Positions 1-6,671 of a stretch of DNA of 55,004 nucleotides are shown piece after piece. The notes beneath the pieces are model-generated. The model was not told where the DNA came from. It searched no databases and saw only the letters and a list, made by a program, of their open reading frames with translations. How positions within the stretch are numbered: the first letter of the stretch is position 1; each line of letters begins with the position of its first letter. Position numbers and translations under genes: made by a program. The DNA comes from an uncultured Clostridia bacterium (GTDB lineage Bacteria > Bacillota > Clostridia > Christensenellales > Aristaeellaceae): NCBI GenBank assembly GCA_934615235.1, contig CAKTTL010000005.1, positions 1 to 55,004 on the forward strand, in the 5' to 3' direction.

Positions 1-404
1 ATGATGCTCCCCTTTTCCACAAACGGCAGGAACGCGTCCTGCTGCGCCTTGTTGAAGCGGTGGATTTCGTCGACGAAGACGATCGTTTTGCCGCCGAAGC
101 GGCGGTTGTCCTCCGCCTGCTGCATCACGGCGCGGATTTCCTTAATGCCGCTGGTGACGGCCGAAAAATCGATAAACTCCGCCTTCGTGCGCTTGGCGAT
201 GATGTGCGCGAGCGTCGTTTTCCCGACGCCCGGCGGGCCCCAGAAAATCATCGACGAAACGCCGTCCGTTTCGATCAGGCGGCGCAGCACCTTGCCCGGC
301 CCGAGCAGGTGCCGCTGGCCGACGAAATCGTCGAGCGTTTCAGGGCGCAGGCGCGCCGCGAGGGGCGCGGGCGCTTCGCCGCCGAAGAATGTCTGCTGAT
401 CCAT
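1..404 (-). CDS. rarA: Replication-associated recombination protein A, AAA+ ATPase (partial)
   Basis: The first 134 residues of a RarA/MgsA-type AAA+ ATPase; the rest lies beyond the left window edge. Seen directly: an N-terminal segment ending in FVGQRHLLG, Walker A GPPGVGKTT, and Walker B FVDEIHRFNKAQQDAFLP, a form characteristic of RarA rather than RuvB or clamp-loader subunits. Family knowledge: RarA acts on stalled replication forks and binds single-stranded-DNA-binding protein and DNA ends. The ATG at 404 follows an AGGAAAGG ribosome binding site. The acyltransferase gene upstream ends only 10 bases away on the same strand, so the two could be cotranscribed. Identity is secure for the visible part; whether the gene is intact cannot be judged. 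Confidence 0.93.
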   Translation of the reverse strand, partial: MDQQTFFGGEAPAPLAARLRPETLDDFVGQRHLLGPGKVLRRLIETDGVSSMIFWGPPGVGKTTLAHIIAKRTKAEFIDFSAVTSGIKEIRAVMQQAEDNRRFGGKTIVFVDEIHRFNKAQQDAFLPFVEKGSI

Positions 405-414
405 ATCCCTTTCC

Positions 415-1452
415 TCAAATCAAGCGGTTCAGCCAGCCAAGCGGCTTCGCGTGCGAAACCGCCCAGAAGAACGCCGAAAGCATCAGCCCCAGCGCCAGCA
501 CGATCCATACCGCGGGCCAGCGGGCGATGAAAACGAGCGAGCCTTCCTTTTCCAGCATCGTAAACACGTACAGCGGCACGGCGTGCAGAAAATAAATCCA
601 CCCGCTGAGCGCGCGCATCTCGGGGAAAACGGCGCGCGGCCGGCCTTCGATATTGCGCAGGAACAGGAACAGGCACGCGACGGCCGGGGCGGCGCAGAGC
701 ACCATGTCGTTTTCGCCGTACGCTTTTACCTCGAAATACATCCCCGCCACGCTTGCGGCGAACCCCGCCAGCGCGGGCCATTTCAGCGCCCGGAGCCGCA
801 CGCGCGAGAGCGCGGCGCCCAGCGCCACAAAGAAAAAGCCGTAGAAAAACCCGTTGCGCGTGGTTTCGAAAACGGGGAAATAGCTGTCCACAAAATCAAG
901 CGCCCAGCCGGGCATCGAGCCCTGCATCGAGGCATAGCCCATCCAGCTGCCGAACGCGTAAACCCCGAACGACGCAAGCAGCACCACGCCCGAGGGAATA
1001 TAACATTTGACCAGCGCGAACACAAGCACGCACGCGACGATCAGCCCCGGCAGATACCACAGCTGAATGACGTTGCTGGTGAGGAAGAAGTTGCGGACGT
1101 ATTGCCGGAGAAAATCCGGCAGCGTCTGCAGCGGGTTGATCGAATACGCGTACCAGGAGAACGGGAAATAAACCGCCGACCAGATCAGATACAGCAGAAA
1201 CAGCCGCGCGACGTATTTCGCCAGCGTCCGAAAGGGCAGCAGGCGCGGCTTTTCCGCCTTGGAAAAGAGCAGGAACCCGGAAATGGCGAAGAAAACCGGC
1301 ACGGCCAGATTGGACAGCCAGCAATAGACGATCTCGTATTCCGCCGAGCCCGGCCGGAACTGCCATTGCACCGCATGGCGCAGCATAACCAGCAGCGCCG
1401 CCAGCAGCTTGGCGACGTCGAACCCCGGATATTGCGGACGGCTTCGGTTCAT
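415..1452 (-). CDS. Membrane acyltransferase, acyltransferase-3 family
   Basis: A 345-residue integral membrane protein of the acyltransferase-3 (OafA/OpgC-like) family. These proteins move acyl groups across the membrane onto surface sugars or other envelope molecules. It begins FDVAKLLAALLVMLRHA, which carries the Arg-His pair typical of the family active site, followed by about ten hydrophobic segments including LAVPVFFAISGFLLF. The ATG at 1452 has an AAGGAG site nine bases upstream; a longer reading frame upstream lacks one. A perfect sigma-A promoter lies 38 bases further upstream. The substrate cannot be inferred: no polysaccharide or glycosylation genes adjoin it. Confidence 0.85.
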   Translation of the reverse strand: MNRSRPQYPGFDVAKLLAALLVMLRHAVQWQFRPGSAEYEIVYCWLSNLAVPVFFAISGFLLFSKAEKPRLLPFRTLAKYVARLFLLYLIWSAVYFPFSWYAYSINPLQTLPDFLRQYVRNFFLTSNVIQLWYLPGLIVACVLVFALVKCYIPSGVVLLASFGVYAFGSWMGYASMQGSMPGWALDFVDSYFPVFETTRNGFFYGFFFVALGAALSRVRLRALKWPALAGFAASVAGMYFEVKAYGENDMVLCAAPAVACLFLFLRNIEGRPRAVFPEMRALSGWIYFLHAVPLYVFTMLEKEGSLVFIARWPAVWIVLALGLMLSAFFWAVSHAKPLGWLNRLI

Positions 1453-1489
1453 GAAAACCCGCTCCTTTATTGCGCGTGTTACTATGCCG

Positions 1490-1518
1490 ATTATAGGTTT
1501 TTTGCGCGGGGCTGTCAA
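1490..1518 (-). promoter_or_regulatory. Sigma-A promoter of the acyltransferase gene
   Basis: On the minus strand TTGACA (1518-1513) and TATAAT (1495-1490) are separated by exactly 17 bases, a full consensus match. The expected transcript start is near 1483, giving a leader of about 30 bases before the ATG at 1452. Confidence 0.85.
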
Positions 1519-1657
1519 CGCCGCGGATTGCTTTTCAGCCGCCGTGCGGCCGCAATTGCAGGCGCGGAACGGAGAAACGGGCAAAAAAACGCGGCGCTTC
1601 CAGCCGGAAGGCCGCGAGCGCCGCGGGGGAATCACGCGGACGGGAAAAAGCGGGGGT

Positions 1658-2032
1658 TTATCTTCGCGTTCCGTCCGAATGAAACGTCTTTTTCAAGGCG
1701 ATCTCCGTCGGGATGATGGATGCGATTAAAACGACGAGCTGCGCGATGATAAGAACGAGCGAGACGGTTCCTAACGTTTTTTCATCGCCGTTATAAAACG
1801 GGACGTGCGTCAGCACGGAAAAAACCAGCATGATCCATCCGGTTTTCCACCAGAACCGTCCGCAGGTATCGTGGGCAAATTTCCATGTGTCCATGTTTTT
1901 CATGGAACGGGTCGTTCTGTACCCCATCAGCCCGTTTATATGTTTCGGGCAATGCTTCCACATGATTCTGCCCGTGATGAGCATGACGACGGGAATAAGA
2001 ATATCGCACAGGACGCACGGCCAAAACGACAT
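1658..2032 (-). CDS. SdpI/YhfL family membrane protein
   Basis: A 124-residue membrane protein with an SdpI-type core: a hydrophobic helix, then NGLMGYRTTRSMKN-DTW-FAH, then two more helices. In Bacillus SdpI is the immunity protein against the SdpC cannibalism toxin and also a signal receptor, but many relatives have no known role. The ATG at 2032 is chosen because AGGAGG lies nine bases upstream; a GTG nine bases earlier would abut that site. It is the last gene of the nfeD-floA-unknown-LytTR series, 27 bases after the regulator. No SdpC-like toxin or SdpR-like repressor is nearby, so an immunity role is only a guess. Confidence 0.8.
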   Translation of the reverse strand: MSFWPCVLCDILIPVVMLITGRIMWKHCPKHINGLMGYRTTRSMKNMDTWKFAHDTCGRFWWKTGWIMLVFSVLTHVPFYNGDEKTLGTVSLVLIIAQLVVLIASIIPTEIALKKTFHSDGTRR

Positions 2033-2059
2033 AAAGCGCACCTCCTCAAATATTGTTCC

Positions 2060-2809
2060 CTATCCGAACAGCTTTTCCAGCTCCTCGTATTTTTCGTGCG
2101 TGATCAGCGCGTCGCGGCGGGTGCCGCGGAGCTTGACGACGTAGGTCCAGCGGCCGTAGGGGGAGATGGAATCGACGTGGGAAAGATTGATGATGTAGCT
2201 TTTGTGGCAGCGCATGAAAAGCGCGGGATCAAGGCGCGCTTCGATGTCGGCGAGGGAATCGCCGGTAACGTAGCGGCCGTCGTTTACGGTGTAGAGGACG
2301 GTGGCGCGCTCCTCGCGCTGCACGAGGAGAATGTCTTCCATGTTGATAACGCTCACGCCGTCGCGGTGTTTGAGCAGGATGCGGCCGGACTGCGGGCGCG
2401 GCTCGACCGGTTTGGCGCTCTGCGCCGCGTCTTCCCGCGTCCGGAGCACGGACTTGGCGCGCTCGAGCGTCGCGAGCGCGCGCTCGGCCTTGAAGGGCTT
2501 GAGCAGATAATCGAACGCATAGACCTCGAACGCGTCGGCCATGTATTTGTCGTGCGCGGTGGCGAAGATGAGGATGGTATGCGGGTCGCTGTCCTGCAGC
2601 TCGCGGGCGCAGTCCACGCCCGAAACGCCCGGCATTTCCACATCGAGCAGGACGAGCTGCGGACGGTGCTCCGCCGCGAGCGCGAGCAGCTCCGCGCCGT
2701 CGGAGGCTTCGCCGCAAAGGACGAAGCCTCCGCTTTTTTCCAGCAGCTTGCGCATGAGAAGACGCATGCCCGCGTCGTCGTCGGCAATCAGCGCGCGTAT
2801 GGGTTCCAT
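2060..2809 (-). CDS. LytTR-family response regulator
   Basis: A 249-residue response regulator. Residues 1-120 form a receiver domain with an acidic pocket at D10-D12, phospho-acceptor D56 in LLDVEMPG, T84 and K104 in YLLKPF. Residues about 145-249 form a LytTR DNA-binding domain (VINMEDILLVQREER, MRCHKSYIINL). LytTR regulators often control cell-surface, bacteriocin or quorum genes. An AAGGAG site precedes the ATG. The gene overlaps the upstream unknown gene by 22 bases. No histidine kinase gene is found in the cluster or elsewhere in the window, so its signal source is not visible. Confidence 0.92.
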   Translation of the reverse strand: MEPIRALIADDDAGMRLLMRKLLEKSGGFVLCGEASDGAELLALAAEHRPQLVLLDVEMPGVSGVDCARELQDSDPHTILIFATAHDKYMADAFEVYAFDYLLKPFKAERALATLERAKSVLRTREDAAQSAKPVEPRPQSGRILLKHRDGVSVINMEDILLVQREERATVLYTVNDGRYVTGDSLADIEARLDPALFMRCHKSYIINLSHVDSISPYGRWTYVVKLRGTRRDALITHEKYEELEKLFG

Positions 2810-3321
2810 TTGTTGCTCCTTGCACGGGGACGGTTGCCCAGGATTTCGGAATAAACCACGCCCTGCACGATGGCGTTTCGGTTAAAGACAAGGTTCAGGC
2901 CGGGCGCTGCCGCCGCGGGCGCGTCGTCCTCGGGCGGCAGGGGCGCGGACGGCTCGGCGCGATAGCCGAAGTTCGTCTCGCACGCGTCGCAGGGCGCGTC
3001 CGCCGGAGCGGCTTCCACCGCCGGGCGGGGCTCCTCGACGCGCGCGGGCGCGGCGGGCCGGTAGCCGAAGTCGGTTTCGCATTCGCGGCAGGGTTCGTCC
3101 TTTGGGCGCGCAGGGCGCGCCTGAGAAACCGCGGCCGTATCGCGCGGTTCCTGCGCGGCCTCACGTTTCTGTGCGGCCGCGCGGAACTGCCCGGAGAGCG
3201 TGCTTACGTCGCGCATCTGCCGCGGGCTGCGGCGGGCGGATTTTTTCGTTTCGCCGCTTTTGCTGTTCAGCGCGCGAACGACAAACCAGCCGATCAGCAG
3301 AAAAATGAGCAGTCCTTGCAT
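2788..3321 (-). CDS. Membrane-anchored protein with duplicated CxxCET(D/N)FGYR motif, unknown function
   Basis: Not recognised. The 177-residue product starts with one hydrophobic segment (LLIFLLIGWFVV), probably a membrane anchor, followed by a basic, Pro/Ala/Glu-rich low-complexity region. Embedded in it are two copies, about 40 residues apart, of the motif P-C-x-x-C-E-T-D/N-F-G-Y-R. Each CxxC could bind metal or form a disulfide, but a single CxxC is only half of a usual zinc site, so the pair may act together. The C-terminus contains NLVFNRNAIVQGVVYSEILG. It lies three bases after floA and overlaps the LytTR regulator, which implies translational coupling. Confidence 0.7.
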   Translation of the reverse strand: MQGLLIFLLIGWFVVRALNSKSGETKKSARRSPRQMRDVSTLSGQFRAAAQKREAAQEPRDTAAVSQARPARPKDEPCRECETDFGYRPAAPARVEEPRPAVEAAPADAPCDACETNFGYRAEPSAPLPPEDDAPAAAAPGLNLVFNRNAIVQGVVYSEILGNRPRARSNKWNPYAR

Positions 3322-3324
3322 AGA

Positions 3325-4344
3325 TTACTTCTTTCTGGGCGCGGGCGCGTGGTCGGGCTGCTGCGCGGCTTCCGCGGGCGCGGCGGCCTTGCCGATGCTC
3401 TCGCGCATGGTCGTGTCGGCGATGGTGTTCTGCATCTGGTAATAATCCATCACGCCCAGCTTGCCGCTGCGCAGCGCTTCGGCCATCGCATGCGGGACTT
3501 CCGCCTCGCTCTGCACAACCAGGGCGCGCATCTCCTGCACCTTGGCCTTCATTTCCTGCTCCTGCGCGACGGCCATGGCGCGGCGCTCTTCGGCCTTGGC
3601 CTGCGCGATGCGGCGGTCCGCCTCGGCCTGATCCATCTGCAGCTGCGCGCCGACGTTCCGGCCGACGTCCACGTCCGCGATGTCGATGGAGAGAATCTCG
3701 AACGCGGTGCCCGCGTCGAGGCCCTTGTTGAGAACCGTCTGGGAAATCATATCCGGGTTTTCGAGCACCGCGGTGTGCGCTTCGGAGGAACCGATCGTGG
3801 TGACGATGCCCTCGCCGACGCGGGCGATGATCGTTTCCTCGCCCGCGCCGCCGACGAGGCGCTCGATGTTGGCGCGCACGGTCACGCGGGCCTTGGCGCG
3901 TAGCTCGATGCCGTCCTTGGCGATGGCGGCGACGGGAGGCGTTTCAATCACGCGCGGGTTGACGCTCATCTGCACGGCCTGCAGCACGTCGCGGCCGGCC
4001 AGGTCGATGGCGCAGGCCTGCTCGAACTCCAGCGGGATGTCCGCGCGCTGCGCGCCGATGAGCGCGTTGATGACGCGGTCGATGTTGCCGCCGGCGAGGT
4101 AGTGGGCTTCCATCTTGGAAAGCGTTACGTCGAGGCCGGCTTTCGTGGCCTTGATCAGCGGGTAAACCAGCTTGCTGGGCGTGATGCGGCGGATGCGCAT
4201 GCCCACCAGCGAGCCGATGCTCACCTTCACGCCGGAGGCGCGCGCCGAAATCCACAGCCCGACGGGAACGAAGGAGAAGAAGACGATCAGAAGAATCAGT
4301 ACGAGAAAGACGATCACAAGCAGAGAAGCCATTTCAACGCCCAT
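3325..4344 (-). CDS. floA: Flotillin-like protein FloA
   Basis: A 339-residue flotillin-like protein of the YqfA/FloA type, which scaffolds functional membrane microdomains. Seen: an N-terminal membrane helix (about residues 5-27), an SPFH/PHB-like region with GLWISARASGVKVSIGSLVGMR and the AGGNIDRVINALI stretch typical of FloA, and a long Ala/Glu/Gln coiled coil (about 235-300) including QAEADRRIAQAKAEERRAMA. Length is normal for the family. AAAGGGG precedes the ATG by eight bases. It follows nfeD by 44 bases; the nfeD-floA pair is a conserved functional unit. The downstream genes (CxxC protein, LytTR, SdpI) are an unusual extension of that unit. Confidence 0.95.
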   Translation of the reverse strand: MGVEMASLLVIVFLVLILLIVFFSFVPVGLWISARASGVKVSIGSLVGMRIRRITPSKLVYPLIKATKAGLDVTLSKMEAHYLAGGNIDRVINALIGAQRADIPLEFEQACAIDLAGRDVLQAVQMSVNPRVIETPPVAAIAKDGIELRAKARVTVRANIERLVGGAGEETIIARVGEGIVTTIGSSEAHTAVLENPDMISQTVLNKGLDAGTAFEILSIDIADVDVGRNVGAQLQMDQAEADRRIAQAKAEERRAMAVAQEQEMKAKVQEMRALVVQSEAEVPHAMAEALRSGKLGVMDYYQMQNTIADTTMRESIGKAAAPAEAAQQPDHAPAPRKK

Positions 4345-4388
4345 TGAATTAACCCCTTTCTTTCATTAAAAAAACGGAAAAGCCGGGT

Positions 4389-4886
4389 TCAGACCGTATG
4401 AACCAGAATGCGGTTGCCATCCACGCGGACGATTTTGACCCGCACGCCCTGCGCGATGAACACGCCGTCGGAGACGACGTTGAGCCGCACGCCGTCAAAC
4501 TCGGCGATGCCGCTGGGACGCAGCGCCGTGCGCGTTTCGCCCTCGCGGCCGAGGAAGACGCTCATATCGCCGGAGGAGAGAAAGCCTTCCCGGCTGCTCT
4601 CGCTCTCGTGCAGGATGAGCTTCGATTTGCTCAGCCGGCCGTCCGCGGCGGATTTGAGCGCGACGGACAGCATAATGGCGACCAGCGCGACGATGATTAC
4701 GATCAGCCCGACGGCGGCGAGCAGCCCGTGCTTGATTCCTACCAGCACGGCGCCGGCAAGCAGCAGCACGATGCCCGAAACGCCCGGCACGCCGAATCCC
4801 GGCATGAACATTTCCAGCACCAGCAGCCCCAGTCCCGCCAGGACGCAGATGACGACGGCCACGTTGGAGACGATAAAGTCGAACAT
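4389..4886 (-). CDS. NfeD-family membrane protein
   Basis: A 165-residue short-form NfeD protein without the ClpP-like protease domain found in long forms. It has two to three membrane helices (VICVLAGLGLLVLEMFMPGFG, IVLLLAGAVLVG and AVGLIVIIVALVAIMLSVAL) and a C-terminal OB-fold segment ending AQGVRVKIVRVDGNRILV. The PGFGVPG loop is typical. NfeD proteins partner with flotillin or stomatin proteins, and floA follows directly. A G-rich Shine-Dalgarno lies about 13 bases before the ATG, somewhat far. A sigma-A promoter lies just upstream, making this the first gene of the five-gene unit. Confidence 0.88.
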   Translation of the reverse strand: MFDFIVSNVAVVICVLAGLGLLVLEMFMPGFGVPGVSGIVLLLAGAVLVGIKHGLLAAVGLIVIIVALVAIMLSVALKSAADGRLSKSKLILHESESSREGFLSSGDMSVFLGREGETRTALRPSGIAEFDGVRLNVVSDGVFIAQGVRVKIVRVDGNRILVHTV

Positions 4887-4917
4887 GATTTTTCTGTTTC
4901 CCCCCTTTCATGGCACC

Positions 4918-4945
4918 ATTGTATCATACGGCGCGAAGATTGCAA
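4918..4945 (-). promoter_or_regulatory. Sigma-A promoter of the nfeD-floA operon
   Basis: On the minus strand TTGCAA (4945-4940) and TACAAT (4923-4918) are separated by 16 bases, 32 bases upstream of the nfeD ATG. This is the only clear promoter for the five-gene minus-strand series. Confidence 0.7.
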
Positions 4946-4985
4946 CAAACAGCGCCGCGAAACATACGTTTCCGGCGCTCAAATG

Positions 4986-5573
4986 TCAGATCATTGTTTC
5001 CAGATAAGCTTTCAGCGCGCGAACGTCCTGCTCGTAGACGGCTTTCAGCTCGCGGCGGTAAATGATCGAAGCGGGATGATATAAAGGAAAGAGCGTTACG
5101 CCTGCGCCGAGCGGCAGCGGCCTGCCGTGCGCGTCGCCGATGACGGGCGGCTTTCCCTCCGCGCCGCACGCCGCCAGCACCGCGCCCAGCGCGGTGTTTC
5201 CCAAAGACGCAATGACCAGCGGCCGCACGCAGGCGATTTCATCCGCCAGCCAGGGGTTGAAGCGGGCGACTTCGTCCTTCGTGGGGGTGCGGTTGGAAAG
5301 GCGGCCCGACGCGCCCTGCTTTGTCGGCCGGAACTTGACGGAGTTGGCGATATAGAGCGCGCCGCGCTCCATTTCAACGAGCGCGAGAAACTCGTCGAGG
5401 TTTTTCCCCGCCTGGCCGACGAACGGACGGCCCTGCTCCTCCTCCTGCCGGCCGGGCGCTTCGCCCACCAGCATCAGGCGCGCGCGCGGGTTTCCCTCGC
5501 CGGGGACGAGCCTGTATTCCGCGCCGAAGCGCGCGCTGTATTCGCGGTTGATTTCCTCAAGCGTTCGGTTCAT
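4986..5573 (-). CDS. Uracil-DNA glycosylase superfamily protein lacking the iron-sulfur cysteines
   Basis: A 195-residue member of the uracil-DNA glycosylase superfamily. It keeps motif A (VGEAPGRQEEEQGRPFVG), the YIANSVKFRP strand, and motif B (LYHPASII), but lacks the paired N-terminal cysteines of the neighbouring family-4 enzyme. It starts EEINREYSARFGAEYRLVPGEG instead. It overlaps the 3' end of that gene by 17 bases, with an AGGAG site about ten bases before the ATG at 5573; a TTG three codons earlier is less likely. Base excision of uracil or another lesion is probable. The pair looks like an old duplication in which this copy has lost its cluster. Confidence 0.82.
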   Translation of the reverse strand: MNRTLEEINREYSARFGAEYRLVPGEGNPRARLMLVGEAPGRQEEEQGRPFVGQAGKNLDEFLALVEMERGALYIANSVKFRPTKQGASGRLSNRTPTKDEVARFNPWLADEIACVRPLVIASLGNTALGAVLAACGAEGKPPVIGDAHGRPLPLGAGVTLFPLYHPASIIYRRELKAVYEQDVRALKAYLETMI

Positions 5574-6132
5574 TCGCTTCAAGCTCCTGCAGTTTGTCGC
5601 GGACTTTTTTCAGGTCTTCCCAGACAGGGCGCTTTTTGCTTTCGTCGCGCAGAAGCGCTGCGGGATGGAACGTCGGCATAAAAAAGACGCCCTTGCGTTC
5701 GATCCACGCGCCGCGTTCGCGCGTGATGCGGTGCTCCGGTCCGAGAATCGCGCCCAGCGCGGAAGAGCCGAGCAGCACGATCACCTGCGGACGGATCAGC
5801 CCCACCTGCGCGCGCAGGTACGGCATGCACGCCGCGACCTCGTCCATCTCCGGCGCGCGGTTCTGCGGCGGACGGCATTTGACGACGTTGGCGATGTAGA
5901 CCTCCTCGCGCGAAAGGCCGATGGCGGCGATCATTTTATCCAGCAGCTGACCTGCGCGGCCGACGAACGGACGGCCCGTCAGGTCTTCGTCGCGGCCGGG
6001 GCCTTCGCCGATGAACATCAGCCGCGCGTGCGGGCTGCCTTCGCCGGGCACGGCGTGGGTGCGCGCGGCGCAAAGCCTGCATTTCTGGCAATTCGTGATT
6101 TCTTCCGTCAGGGACGGCCAGGAAACCAGCAT
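5557..6132 (-). CDS. Family-4 uracil-DNA glycosylase, Fe-S type
   Basis: A 191-residue family-4 uracil-DNA glycosylase, which removes uracil from DNA at the start of base-excision repair. All four cluster ligands are visible at C15, C18, C86 and C102, the spacing usual for the family. Motif A is IGEGPGRDEDLTGRPFVG; motif B is FHPAALL. It sits 13 bases after the small membrane protein gene and overlaps the second glycosylase gene, so the three form one minus-strand operon. The leader of that operon contains a MITE (6391-6554). Confidence 0.93.
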   Translation of the reverse strand: MLVSWPSLTEEITNCQKCRLCAARTHAVPGEGSPHARLMFIGEGPGRDEDLTGRPFVGRAGQLLDKMIAAIGLSREEVYIANVVKCRPPQNRAPEMDEVAACMPYLRAQVGLIRPQVIVLLGSSALGAILGPEHRITRERGAWIERKGVFFMPTFHPAALLRDESKKRPVWEDLKKVRDKLQELEANEPNA

Positions 6133-6145
6133 TTGTAACGCCCCT

Positions 6146-6355
6146 TTATTTAACGATTAACGCGTCGGACACGCTTTGCTGCAGCGCTGAGAACGACTGC
6201 GACAGATCGTCCACCAGCCACGCGCCCATATTTGCCAGCAGCGCTACCAGCGCGATAATCAGCAGCGCGCAGGCGATTACGCCGAAAAAGTCCATTACGC
6301 CTTCGAGCGCCTTATAGCGCATGCGGCGTTCCTCAATTCGATCTTCCAGACGCAT
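6146..6355 (-). CDS. Small membrane protein, unknown function
   Basis: A 69-residue protein with a charged start (MRLEDRIEERRMRYKALEG), one long hydrophobic segment from about residue 21 to 48, and an amphipathic tail. AGGAGGTGA seven bases before the ATG is one of the strongest ribosome sites in the window, which supports it as a real gene. It is the first gene of the uracil-DNA glycosylase operon. No family was recognised and no link to DNA repair can be inferred beyond operon position. Confidence 0.72.
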   Translation of the reverse strand: MRLEDRIEERRMRYKALEGVMDFFGVIACALLIIALVALLANMGAWLVDDLSQSFSALQQSVSDALIVK

Positions 6356-6390
6356 GGGTTCACCTCCTGATGGAACGATGTTTCTTTTCC

Positions 6391-6554
6391 TAGGGTGTAT
6401 CTGAAAAAGGAAGAGGCGACAGCACGAGCGGATTTTTCGTCAGTTCAAGGAGGGAAACCGAAGGTTTAGTGGGGCTAAATCGAGGTTTTCCGACGCAGAA
6501 GTGGCGGAAAAGACGCCGTGATGGAGTCTCAGGGAATTTTTCAGATACACCCTA
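6391..6554. mobile_element. Full-length MITE, copy 1, TA target duplication
   Basis: A 164-bp non-coding element bounded by TA on both sides. Its terminal inverted repeats begin GGGTGTATCTGAAAAA and end in the exact complement. The reverse complement matches the copy at 40174-40337 at all but about four positions, with identical length. It has no open reading frame of its own. TA duplication and termini fit a Tc1/mariner-IS630-type MITE; no matching transposase is in the window. It lies between the promoter and first gene of the uracil-DNA glycosylase operon. Confidence 0.9.
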
Positions 6555-6583
6555 AGTATATCGCGTTAAAAGATTTGTTGCAA
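6555..6583 (-). promoter_or_regulatory. Promoter of the uracil-DNA glycosylase operon, abutting the MITE
   Basis: On the minus strand TTGCAA (6583-6578) and TATACT (6560-6555) are 17 bases apart. The -10 box touches the TA end of the MITE, so transcription would start near 6548, inside the element. Confidence 0.6.
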
Positions 6584-6597
6584 CAGGCAAATATTCC

Positions 6598-6626
6598 TTG
6601 CGCTGTGGACGATTTGGCTGTATAAT
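6598..6626 (+). promoter_or_regulatory. Promoter of the repetitive surface protein gene
   Basis: TTGCGC (6598-6603) and TATAAT (6621-6626) with a 17-base spacer, about 40 bases before the GTG start at 6672. It is back to back with the minus-strand promoter at 6555-6583. Confidence 0.75.
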
Positions 6627-6671
6627 ATCCATATCTGAAAATGGCTTTTTATCGTCAGAGGAGGGGCTACG

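Noticed and set aside
2060..2809. A complete two-component system around the LytTR regulator
   Set aside because: No histidine kinase gene is present in the cluster or elsewhere in the window.
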